Below are positions 27,437-34,406 of a DNA stretch of 36,624 nucleotides, piece by piece. The stretch is taken from NCBI GenBank assembly GCA_018712515.1, contig DVGW01000045.1, positions 1 through 36,624 of the forward strand, in the 5' to 3' direction. Origin of the DNA: Aphodovivens avicola. Lineage in GTDB: Bacteria > Actinomycetota > Coriobacteriia > Coriobacteriales > Eggerthellaceae. Position 1 is the stretch's first letter; each line of letters begins with the position of its first letter. The notes beneath the pieces were generated by a model, which saw only the letters and a program-made list of their open reading frames with translations, had not been told where the DNA came from and ran no database searches. The translations under genes were made by a program, and so were the position numbers.

Positions 27437-27476
27437 GCCCGGACGTCCGGGCCAAACGCATAGTTGGATAATTATA
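27437..27476 (-). promoter_or_regulatory. AGCS promoter with two perfect palindromes
   Basis: TATAAT on the minus strand at 27471-27476 lies inside the palindrome GGATATAATTATCC (27465-27478). Downstream, between promoter and ribosome site, is GCCCGGACGTCCGGGC (27437-27452), a perfect 16-bp palindrome. No good -35 is visible. Both are candidate operators; the second is positioned to block elongation or initiation. Confidence 0.5.
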
Positions 27477-27567
27477 TCCCTCCTCGCCGGCGCGCCCGCC
27501 GATCTCCCCGGCAACGGCATCTCCCCGCCCAGATCAGGTGCCCCGAAACCGTCTGGAAACGGCGCTG

Positions 27568-27596
27568 TTGCGCCCCCGCGCGGCGCACGCTACAAT
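27568..27596 (+). promoter_or_regulatory. Promoter of the riboflavin uptake operon
   Basis: TTGCGC (27568-27573) and TACAAT (27591-27596; 5 of 6) are separated by exactly 17 bases. Transcription would start near 27603, a few bases before the FMN aptamer. Confidence 0.6.
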
Positions 27597-27608
27597 CTGG
27601 CGCATGGA

Positions 27609-27856
27609 TTCTGTTTCAGGGCGAGGTGAAATTCCTCACTGGCGGTGATCCGGCCGAAGGGCCCTGCCGAGATGCGCGGCGAAGCGCATGCGGCGGCCCG
27701 TCGCACGGCCGGCAGTCCGCGACCCCGAGGCTTTCCGCGACGGCGATCGGCGCCGGGCCCGTCTGGGACGGGAGGGTGCGATCCGCGGAAATCCGAGGGC
27801 TGACTCCGGTGGGAACCCGGGACCAACGGTCACAGTCCGGATGGAAGAGGCAGAGA
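27609..27856 (+). promoter_or_regulatory. FMN riboswitch (RFN element) with very long variable arm
   Basis: The 5' half TTTCAGGGCGAGGTGAAATT, then CCTCACTGGCGGTGA (27614-27648), and the 3' half GACTCCGGTGGGAACCCGGG, then ACCAACGGTCACAGTCCGGATGGAAGAG (27802-27849), are near-perfect RFN signatures. The variable arm between them (about 27672-27798) is roughly 125 bases, much longer than usual. It binds FMN and here controls ribU-ecfA1A2T. After the aptamer, TCCGCAAA (27857-27864) pairs perfectly with TTTGCGGA (27945-27952), forming a large expression-platform stem directly before the terminator. Confidence 0.95.
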
Positions 27857-27956
27857 TCCGCAAAAGAGCGCGAGCGCGCCGCCGCCTGCTGGCGGTGGAC
27901 GCCGGACGGAGCCAGCCGGCACGGCGCCGCGGCGACGCGCGGGATTTGCGGACCCC

Positions 27957-27999
27957 ACGAGCCTGTATGGAAAGGAATCCGTACGGGCTCGTTTTCTTT
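27957..27999 (+). terminator. Riboswitch-controlled intrinsic terminator
   Basis: ACGAGCCTGTATGG (27957-27970) pairs with CCGTACGGGCTCGT (27979-27992) over 14 positions (two G-T pairs), loop AAAGGAAT, then TTTTCTTT. It lies 55 bases before ribU, so FMN binding should cause early termination. Confidence 0.92.
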
Positions 28000-28053
28000 G
28001 CAGGCCGGAAGATGCGCCCTCCCTAGCGAAGACCTGCGGGAAAGGGGTTCTCC

Positions 28054-28653
28054 ATGAGCCAGACCAACGCCGCCGGCACCCCGGGCGCCGGCATCAGCAA
28101 CACCAACAAATGGGGCACGCGCCAGCTGGTGACGATGGCGCTTCTGTGCGCGATCGGCGTGCTGCTGTCCTTCATCGAGTTTCCGCTCATCCCCGGCGTC
28201 ACGTGGCTGAAATACGACGCCTCCGCCATGCCCGCCATGGTGTGCGGCTTCGCGTTCGGCGCGGGCGGCGGCCTGGCGGTGGGCATCGCGGGCGCCATCA
28301 TCCACGGCATCCTGATGGCCGACTTCTCCGGCGCCGTGATGAACATCCTGGTGGTCATCGGGTTCGTCGTGCCCGCGTCGCTCATCTACCGGCAGGGGCG
28401 CACGTTCCCCCGCGCGATCATCGGCCTGATCGCGAGCGTCGTCTGCGCCGTCATCATGGCGATCGTCGGCAACCTGGTCATCACGCCTGCCTACCTGGGC
28501 GTGCCGATGGATGCGGTCATTGCGATGATCCTGCCGATCCTGGTGCCGTTCAACCTGGCGAAGGGTATCATCAACGCGGTGCTGACGTTGGCGGTGTACA
28601 AGAGCATCTCCAACCTCATCACCCCGCGCAAACAGCAAGTGAAAGGTCGGTAA
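28054..28653 (+). CDS. ribU: Riboflavin ECF transporter S-component RibU
   Basis: Riboflavin-binding membrane subunit, 199 residues with about six helices. RibU features are LKYDASAMPAMVCGFAFG (residues ~52-69) after the first helix and a C-terminal LVPFNLAKGIINAVLTLAVYK block. The FMN riboswitch and terminator upstream confirm the substrate. AAAGGGG precedes the ATG. It is followed after 2 bases by ecfA1, so this organism expresses RibU with a full energising module. Confidence 0.95.
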   Translation: MSQTNAAGTPGAGISNTNKWGTRQLVTMALLCAIGVLLSFIEFPLIPGVTWLKYDASAMPAMVCGFAFGAGGGLAVGIAGAIIHGILMADFSGAVMNILVVIGFVVPASLIYRQGRTFPRAIIGLIASVVCAVIMAIVGNLVITPAYLGVPMDAVIAMILPILVPFNLAKGIINAVLTLAVYKSISNLITPRKQQVKGR

Positions 28654-28655
28654 CC

Positions 28656-29543
28656 GTGGCAGAAACCGCCACCCTGCCAGATTCCCCCGCCGCGGCGGCG
28701 CCGTCCCCCGAGGGGGCTCCCGCCGTCGAGGCGCATGGGGCGTCGTTCACCTACGACGGCGACGCCTTCGTGCTGCAAGATGTCGACATCCGCATCGGAC
28801 GCGGCGAGTTCGTCGCGATCCTCGGCGGGAACGGATCGGGCAAATCCACGCTCGCCAAGCACATGAACGCCCTGCTCACGCCCGATGAGGGCCGCGTGGT
28901 GGTGCTCGGACGCGACACCTCCGACCCCGAGGCGGTCTACGCCATACGCAGCCGCGCGGGCATGGTGTTCCAAAACCCCGACGACCAGCTCGTCGCGAGC
29001 CTCGTCGAAAACGACGTGGCGTTCGGCCCCGAGAACCTGGGCATCCCCGCCGCCGAGCTGCGCGCGCGCGTGGACGAGAGCCTGGAGGCGGTGGGGCTTG
29101 AAGGGTTCCAGAAGCGCGAGACCACCGCCTTGTCGGGCGGGCAGAAGCAGCGCGTCGCCGTCGCCGGCGTGCTGGCGATGCGCCCCGACATCGTCATCCT
29201 GGACGAGGCGACCTCGATGCTCGATCCCCAGGGCCGCGCCGCGCTGCTCGACCTGTGCCGGACGCTGCACGAGGCGGGCATCACCATCGTGATGATCACC
29301 CATTTCATGGAGGAGGCCGCGCTCGCCCAGCGCGTCATCGTGCTGAACGGAGGGCGCGTGGCATGCTCGGGCACGCCCGACGAGGTCCTGTCCCAGGCGG
29401 GGCTGCTCGAGCATCTGAACCTGGACGTGCCGTTCGCCTGCGCGCTGTCGCTGGCGCTGCGGCGCCAGGGGGTCGACGTCGGCGCGCACGTGCGTCCGCA
29501 GGAGCTGAAGGAGGAGCTATGCCGCTTGCATTCGAGAGCGTAG
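28656..29543 (+). CDS. ecfA1: ECF transporter ATPase EcfA1
   Basis: First ATPase of the energising module, 295 residues. Walker A GGNGSGKS (57-64), FQNPDDQLVAS Q-loop of the EcfA1 type (105-115), signature LSGGQ (159-163), Walker B IVILDEATSMLDP, and H-loop MITHFMEEA. The GTG at 28656 follows the ribU stop by 2 bases with AAAGG upstream; residues 1-22 are a Pro/Ala-rich leader. It overlaps ecfA2 by 25 bases. Confidence 0.93.
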   Translation: MAETATLPDSPAAAAPSPEGAPAVEAHGASFTYDGDAFVLQDVDIRIGRGEFVAILGGNGSGKSTLAKHMNALLTPDEGRVVVLGRDTSDPEAVYAIRSRAGMVFQNPDDQLVASLVENDVAFGPENLGIPAAELRARVDESLEAVGLEGFQKRETTALSGGQKQRVAVAGVLAMRPDIVILDEATSMLDPQGRAALLDLCRTLHEAGITIVMITHFMEEAALAQRVIVLNGGRVACSGTPDEVLSQAGLLEHLNLDVPFACALSLALRRQGVDVGAHVRPQELKEELCRLHSRA

Positions 29544-30487
29544 GCTACTCCTACGACAGCCCCAAGGAACGCAAGCGCGGACGGGGCGACGGTAGCGGCG
29601 CGCGCGCCTGGGCGCTGCGCGACGTGACGTTCACCTTGGCCGACGGCGAGTTCATCGGCCTGGCGGGCCACACGGGAAGCGGCAAGAGCACCCTCATCCA
29701 GCACGCCAACGGCCTGCTGCACCCCACCGTCGGCCGCGTCCTGTTCGACGGAGGCGACCTTGCGGACAAGCGTGTCGCGCAGGCGTGCCGCAGCGCGGTG
29801 GGGCTGGTGTTCCAATACCCCGAGCATCAGCTGTTCGCCGCCACCGTGCGCGAGGACGTCGCCTTCGGGCCGCGCAACCTGGGGCTGTCCGACGAGGAGG
29901 TCGCCGAGCGCGTGGGCGAGGCGCTGCGCCTGGTGCATTTGGGCGAGGAGGACATCGGCGAGAGGAGCCCCTTCGAGCTCTCAGGCGGCCAGCAGCGCCG
30001 CGTGGCGTTCGCCGGCGTGCTGGCGATGCGTCCGCGCGTGCTCGTCATGGACGAGCCCGTGGCGGGATTGGATCCCGTCGCGCGCGCGGAGTTCCTCGAG
30101 CTCATCGGCGAGCTGCACCGCTCGGGCCTGTCGATCATCATGGCCTCGCACAGCATGGAGGACCTCGCGCGCCTGGCCGACCGCATCCTCGTCCTCGCCG
30201 AAGGGGAGATCTTCCGCATCGGCGCACCCGACGAGGTGTTCGCCGACGTCGAGGGCCTGCGCGGCGTGGGGCTCGACGCGCCTGCGGCGCAGCGGTTCGC
30301 CGCCGAGCTGCGTGCGGCGGGATTCGATCTTCCGCAGCGCCTCTACGACGTCGATTCGCTCGCGGCCGCCATCGCCGCCCAGCTCGGCGGCGGCGCCGAC
30401 GGGCAGGCGCGGCCTTCGGGCGACGGGCAGGCGCGTTGCGATGGCGGCGACGTCCCCCGCGGCGACGAGGGGCGCGCCGATGCCTAG
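29519..30487 (+). CDS. ecfA2: ECF transporter ATPase EcfA2
   Basis: Second ATPase, 322 residues. Walker A GHTGSGKS (50-57), Q-loop FQYPEHQLFA typical of EcfA2 (99-108), signature LSGGQ (154-158), Walker B VLVMDEPVAGLDP, H-loop ASHSMEDL. AAGGAGGAGCT gives a strong ribosome site inside ecfA1. Residues ~295-322 are a low-complexity Gly/Asp/Arg-rich tail, longer than usual, containing a repeated GDGQAR-like unit. It overlaps ecfT by 8 bases. Confidence 0.93.
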   Translation: MPLAFESVGYSYDSPKERKRGRGDGSGARAWALRDVTFTLADGEFIGLAGHTGSGKSTLIQHANGLLHPTVGRVLFDGGDLADKRVAQACRSAVGLVFQYPEHQLFAATVREDVAFGPRNLGLSDEEVAERVGEALRLVHLGEEDIGERSPFELSGGQQRRVAFAGVLAMRPRVLVMDEPVAGLDPVARAEFLELIGELHRSGLSIIMASHSMEDLARLADRILVLAEGEIFRIGAPDEVFADVEGLRGVGLDAPAAQRFAAELRAAGFDLPQRLYDVDSLAAAIAAQLGGGADGQARPSGDGQARCDGGDVPRGDEGRADA

Positions 30488-31298
30488 CAGCGCGATCATC
30501 GGACGCTACTGGCCGGGATCGAGTCCGGTGCACCGCATGGACGCGCGCGCGAAGCTGGTGCTCGCGCTCGTGCTGATGGCGGTGGTGTTCGTCGCCCAGA
30601 CGTTTTGGGGGCTCGCGGTGTGCGCGGCGTTCGTCATGGCGTTCTTCGCGCTCGCGCGCATCCCGCTCGGCGGCGCGCTGCGCTCCATCGCCCCGCTCGC
30701 GTTCATCGTGGTCGTCACGGCGCTTCTGAACATCTTCTTCGTCCAGGGCGGCCAGGTGCTCTTCGAATGGTGGATCATCCGCGTGAGCACGGGCGGCCTG
30801 GTCCAGGCGGCGTTCATCTCGTGCCGGCTGCTCCTGCTGCTCCTGGGCATGAGCCTGCTCACGCTCACGACGCAGACGCTCGACCTCACCGACGCGTTCG
30901 AGCACCTGCTCTCCCCCCTCGCCCGCATCGGCGTGCCCGCGCACGAGCTGTCGATGATGATGGGCATCGCGCTGAGGTTCCTGCCCCAGTTCGCCCAGGA
31001 GCTCACCACCATCTACCGCGCCCAGGTCAGCCGTTGCGCCACGTTTTCCGACGGGCGGATGAGGATGCTGCTGTCGCTCATCGTTCCGCTGTTCGCGAGC
31101 GCGTTCCGCCACGCGGAGACGCTTTCGTCCGCCATGGAGGCGCGCTGCTACCACGGCGGCGTCGGCCGCACCCGCCTGCATCCCATGGCGCTCACGCGCC
31201 TGGACGGCATCGCGGCGGCCGTTCTCGTCGCGATGCTGGCGTGCGTCATCGCGACGAACTTCATTCCCGCGATCCCGGCGCTGGCGCCGGCGGCGTAG
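30480..31298 (+). CDS. ecfT: ECF transporter transmembrane subunit EcfT
   Basis: Scaffold membrane subunit of 272 residues with about five helices. SPVHRMDARAKLVLAL near the N terminus is a classic EcfT start; the coupling region holds MMMGIALRFLPQFAQELTTIYRAQ and SSAMEARCYHGG, including the A-x-R motif that docks on the ATPases. GAGGGG precedes the ATG at 30480. It completes the ribU operon's transporter; other S-components elsewhere in the genome could share this module. Confidence 0.94.
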   Translation: MPSSAIIGRYWPGSSPVHRMDARAKLVLALVLMAVVFVAQTFWGLAVCAAFVMAFFALARIPLGGALRSIAPLAFIVVVTALLNIFFVQGGQVLFEWWIIRVSTGGLVQAAFISCRLLLLLLGMSLLTLTTQTLDLTDAFEHLLSPLARIGVPAHELSMMMGIALRFLPQFAQELTTIYRAQVSRCATFSDGRMRMLLSLIVPLFASAFRHAETLSSAMEARCYHGGVGRTRLHPMALTRLDGIAAAVLVAMLACVIATNFIPAIPALAPAA

Positions 31299-31339
31299 AG
31301 GGCGAAACGGGCCCGGCGCCGAAAAGACAAGGAGAGAAG

Positions 31340-31819
31340 ATGACCTCGAACGAGCATGCGGCCCGCGACGCCGCAACCGGAACCCCCATCGTCGCCGAGG
31401 AGGCGGGCGAAGGGCTGAGGACGGTCCTCGACTACCTCACGAGCATCCCGGCGTGGCACCTCGCGACCTGCGAGGGCGACCAGCCGCACGTGCGCCCCTT
31501 CAGCTTCGCGGCGCTGGAAGGGGGACGCCTGTGGTTCTGCACCGCGACCACGAAAGACGTCTACCGCGAGCTCCAGGCGAACCCCAAGTTCGAGCTCACC
31601 GCGTGGAAGCCGGGAAGCGGCTGGATCATCCTGCGCGGCGCGGCCGACTTGGACGATCGCGTCGGAGCCGAGGTGCGCTGCGCGGGGTACGACCACCTCA
31701 CCGCGCTCGGCGAATGCTACAGCGGCCCCGATGCGCCCGAGCTCACGTTCTTCAGCATGACCGACGCCCAGGCGTGGATCTGCGACATAGACGGCAGCTG
31801 GGAGCCTTTGGCGCTGTAA
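31340..31819 (+). CDS. PNPOx-fold (pyridoxamine 5'-phosphate oxidase-like) flavin-binding family protein
   Basis: A 159-residue split-barrel protein: VLDYLTSIPAWHLATCEGDQPHVRPFSFAAL, WFCTATTKDVYRELQANPKFELTAW and a C-terminal FFSMTDAQAWICDIDG strand match the family, whose members usually bind FMN or F420. AAGGAGAGAAG precedes the ATG. It starts 41 bases after ecfT with no terminator between, so it shares the FMN riboswitch transcript, which fits a flavin-binding protein. Substrate unknown. Confidence 0.85.
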   Translation: MTSNEHAARDAATGTPIVAEEAGEGLRTVLDYLTSIPAWHLATCEGDQPHVRPFSFAALEGGRLWFCTATTKDVYRELQANPKFELTAWKPGSGWIILRGAADLDDRVGAEVRCAGYDHLTALGECYSGPDAPELTFFSMTDAQAWICDIDGSWEPLAL

Positions 31820-31820
31820 A

Positions 31821-31853
31821 CAAAAAGAGCTCCACCCGTCATCCAGGTGGAGC
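31821..31853 (-). terminator. Intrinsic terminator of the DUF1292 gene, between convergent genes
   Basis: GCTCCACC (31829-31836) and GGTGGAGC (31846-31853) form an 8-pair stem; on the minus strand it is followed by TCTTTTTGTTT. It sits 3 bases past the stop of the flavin-binding protein and may stop both transcripts. Confidence 0.75.
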
Positions 31854-31876
31854 ACCAGTCAGCGAGAAACGGCAAG

Positions 31877-31954
31877 GCGCCCCTGATTCGTGGGATCGCG
31901 CGGACGCCGCGTATTTGGTACGCAAGTCCGCGAGATCGCGCGAAGCAGGGGCGC
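31877..31954. repeat. Large inverted repeat with 29-bp arms
   Basis: Arms 31877-31905 and 31926-31954 pair at 25 of 29 positions (outer nine GCGCCCCTG/CAGGGGCGC perfect, inner GCGGAC/GTCCGC perfect); the 20-base centre holds a further GCGTA/TACGC hairpin. It lies within the untranslated 3' region of the minus-strand gene, before its terminator. There is no coding content. It could be a small repeat element or a structured RNA. Confidence 0.7.
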
Positions 31955-31977
31955 ATCACCGCTTCGCAGCGGCGGCT

Positions 31978-32007
31978 GGTTCCGCCGGCCGGAAGACCGG
32001 CGGAACC
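31978..32007. repeat. Perfect 11-bp hairpin abutting the DUF1292 stop codon
   Basis: GGTTCCGCCGG (31978-31988) and CCGGCGGAACC (31997-32007), loop 8 bases, starting 3 bases past the stop. A smaller CCGCT/AGCGG hairpin (31959-31972) separates it from the larger inverted repeat. No T-run follows. Confidence 0.65.
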
Positions 32008-32010
32008 CCC

Positions 32011-32343
32011 CTACTCGAAGCGGTAGATGTCCTTGGTGGCCTCGCGGAAGTCGTTCCAGACCTCGTTGGCGATGCCCTCGTCGTCGACGAGCTCGAACGC
32101 GGCGGGCTGATCTTCGTCGTCAAGCTCGGTGACCTCGAGCAGCACGACCTCGCCGGAGGATTTGGCGGGCGTCTCGTCGGTCACCGGGAAGAAGAACCCG
32201 TAGCGGCGGCCGTTGTGCAGGATGAGGCCGAGGAACTCCATCACGGTCTCGTCGCCGCGTTCGTCCTCCATCGTGAACGTGATGCCCTCCTCCACCGGCG
32301 GGCAGAAATTCGGGGCGCTTCCCATGCGCACATCGTCGCTCAT
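32011..32343 (-). CDS. DUF1292 family protein
   Basis: A 110-residue acidic protein. Strand pattern ITFTMEDERGDETVMEFLGLILHNGRRYGFFFPV, then SSGEVVLLEVTELDDEDQPAAFELVDDEGIANEVWNDF, follows the DUF1292 (YrzB-like) layout. Function is unknown in the family. AAGGAGGATCCTC precedes the ATG. It is a single-gene unit, divergent from the TerB-BrxD-BrxHI operon, with an unusually structured 3' untranslated region of about 190 bases. Confidence 0.82.
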   Translation of the reverse strand: MSDDVRMGSAPNFCPPVEEGITFTMEDERGDETVMEFLGLILHNGRRYGFFFPVTDETPAKSSGEVVLLEVTELDDEDQPAAFELVDDEGIANEVWNDFREATKDIYRFE

Positions 32344-32511
32344 GAGGATCCTCCTTCTGGCGCGGCATCGGCCCGCGCGTCAAACCATACGTCATCTGAA
32401 CGCCCCTAGGGTACCACAGCCCTCAGCCCTGACAGCGCGGCGGATCCGCGCAGGAGGCGGTGCCGCGCGCCGTTCGCGACCCCCCGCTCAATTCCATCTT
32501 CCATCATGAAA

Positions 32512-32566
32512 CGTACAGATGTTTTCGCGAACAAATGTTTTCTCGAAAAGATGTTCGCCGTATAAT
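32512..32566 (+). promoter_or_regulatory. Promoter with three SOS-box-like motifs at 16-bp spacing
   Basis: CGTACAGATGTTTT (32512-32525), CGAACAAATGTTTT (32528-32541) and CGAAAAGATGTTCG (32544-32557) match the Gram-positive LexA consensus CGAACRNRYGTTYG at 12, 13 and 13 of 14 positions, and their starts are exactly 16 bases apart. A perfect TATAAT follows at 32561-32566, so the array covers the -35 region. The divergent gap 32344-32612 contains nothing else recognisable. Confidence 0.7.
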
Positions 32567-32612
32567 GATCGCACGGCGCAGGCTTCAGGATCAGAGGGAG
32601 GAGGCGGTCGAT

Positions 32613-34406
32613 GTGAGCTATGCGCAACGGCTTGTCAGCCGCATCCTCGAGGACGAACGTGCGCGTGGAAACCCTCTCGTCGACGAGAGGGTCTACCGTG
32701 ACGAGCCCATCCTGCGCACCGGCGCCGACCTGATGGCGGCCAGGACGCGCCGCCGCGCCCGGAACGAAGCCGTCGCGAACCGGGCGGCGCGTCCCACGTC
32801 CACCGACGAGCGTGCCGCCTCCCCCACCTGGGGCGGGGCATGCCGCATCCCCAAGGAGCGTGCGCCCGAGGTGGAACTGCCCGAGCCGCTCAAGCAGCTG
32901 CGCGAGATGGAGCGCGGGCTCAACGCCTGCCTCATGCCCGAGAACAAGGCGTTCGTGCGCCAAGCAGAGTTCGCGGCGGCCTACGAGGACGACTTCCCCT
33001 ACGAAGGCGAGTTCCGCCATTACTTCCCCACCTACCGCTGCATGACCGACGAGCAGCTGCGCGGATACTTCTCGTGGCGAACCCGCGTGCGGCATGGCGA
33101 TATACGCAAGACCTCGCTGTCGTTCGCGTTCGTATACCTGTACGAGCTGGTCAACAGCATCGGCCCCGCGGGCATCGTCGCCCCCGAGGACGGCTATGCG
33201 GCCTTGCGGGAGTTCTGCGGATCGTACGGCGTGATCGACGACAGGATCCTGCGCTACGCGGGCGTTTGGCAGCGCGACTACGCCGTGTACCACGGGCTCC
33301 ATGCGGAGGTCCCGCCCGCGGAACTCGCGCGCCAGGAGGCGCTCAAGGCGCTGATGGACCTCGACGAGGAGCTGCGGCCAGTCGACGATGACGAGCTGTT
33401 CCGCTCGCTCGAGCGGCTCTCGTCCTACCGCATCGGCCGGTCGCGTCTGATGGGTGAGGAAGGCCCCTTGCTGCGCGCCGCGGCCTGCAACTGCTGGCGT
33501 GCACTGGCCGGCTACTACCGCTCGCATCGGAAGAAGACCCTCTTCCTCCACCTGTTCGGATCGTTCGCACCCCGCCCTTATGCGATGTTCGGCACGGCGC
33601 TGTTCTGGCCGCGCGCACCCCACGAGGACGTCGAGCGCCGCGTCGGGCCGTTGGAAGTCTACGCCTGCGCGAGGGGCCGATGGACCCGCACGGGACCGAC
33701 CGGCCCCTCCGCGGCGAACCGCGAGCTGGGGACGCTGCTCAAAACGGTGGACGCGAAGCTGCGCGAACGTTTGGGGTTCGAGCATCCGCTGAAGGAGGCG
33801 GCGCTTCCCAAATACGCCGTGCGCATCATCGAAAAGCAGATCGATGCGTTGATGGCCGAGCGGGAACAGCGGGCCGCGGCCGAGGAGCGGGCCCGCCTCG
33901 AGGCGGAGCGGCGGCGGATATCCATCGACTTCTCGAAGCTCTCCGGCATCCGCGCCGAAGCCGCGCTGTCCTGCGAGGCGCTTTTGGTGGACGAAGAGCG
34001 GGAGGCGGGCGCAGAGGACCGGGCAGACGCGGCATCCGGATCCCGTCCGTCGGAGGAGACGGCCGGCGAATTCACGGCGCGAACCGAGGCGACCGCCGAT
34101 GGCGCCGCGGTGGACAACCGCATCGTGGCGGACGCATCTGCGGACGGCCATGCCGCGACGGACGCAGCCGCCTCGCCCTTCTCCCCCGCTGAGATGGCGT
34201 ACCTGCGCCTCCTGCTGGAGGGGTCGTCTGCCGACGAGCGGCGGGCGGCGCTGCAAGCCGCGGGCATCTCCGAGGCGATGATGATCGACGCCGTCAACGA
34301 GAAGGCGCTCGACGAGCTCGGCGACATCGTCGTCGAAGAAGGCGCCGACGGGCCGGAGCTTCTGGAAGACTACATCGAAGACGTGAGAGGAATCGTGGCA
34401 GCATGA
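32613..34406 (+). CDS. TerB-N / TerB-C domain protein
   Basis: A 597-residue protein from the GTG at 32613 (GGAGGAGG 8-10 bases upstream). Residues ~110-320 match TerB-N: EGEFRHYFPTYRCMTDEQL, then RGYFSWRTRVRHGDIRKTSLSFAFVYLYELVN. The middle (~390-460) includes EKQIDALMAEREQ and a helical EERARLEAERR segment; an acidic low-complexity linker follows; the last ~70 residues (FSPAEMAYLRLLLEGSSADERRAAL...) resemble TerB-C. TerB-domain proteins occur in Ter stress and phage-defence gene clusters. It overlaps the BrxD-like gene by 4 bases. The frame open to 32460 would cover the operator array and is rejected. Confidence 0.82.
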   Translation: MSYAQRLVSRILEDERARGNPLVDERVYRDEPILRTGADLMAARTRRRARNEAVANRAARPTSTDERAASPTWGGACRIPKERAPEVELPEPLKQLREMERGLNACLMPENKAFVRQAEFAAAYEDDFPYEGEFRHYFPTYRCMTDEQLRGYFSWRTRVRHGDIRKTSLSFAFVYLYELVNSIGPAGIVAPEDGYAALREFCGSYGVIDDRILRYAGVWQRDYAVYHGLHAEVPPAELARQEALKALMDLDEELRPVDDDELFRSLERLSSYRIGRSRLMGEEGPLLRAAACNCWRALAGYYRSHRKKTLFLHLFGSFAPRPYAMFGTALFWPRAPHEDVERRVGPLEVYACARGRWTRTGPTGPSAANRELGTLLKTVDAKLRERLGFEHPLKEAALPKYAVRIIEKQIDALMAEREQRAAAEERARLEAERRRISIDFSKLSGIRAEAALSCEALLVDEEREAGAEDRADAASGSRPSEETAGEFTARTEATADGAAVDNRIVADASADGHAATDAAASPFSPAEMAYLRLLLEGSSADERRAALQAAGISEAMMIDAVNEKALDELGDIVVEEGADGPELLEDYIEDVRGIVAA

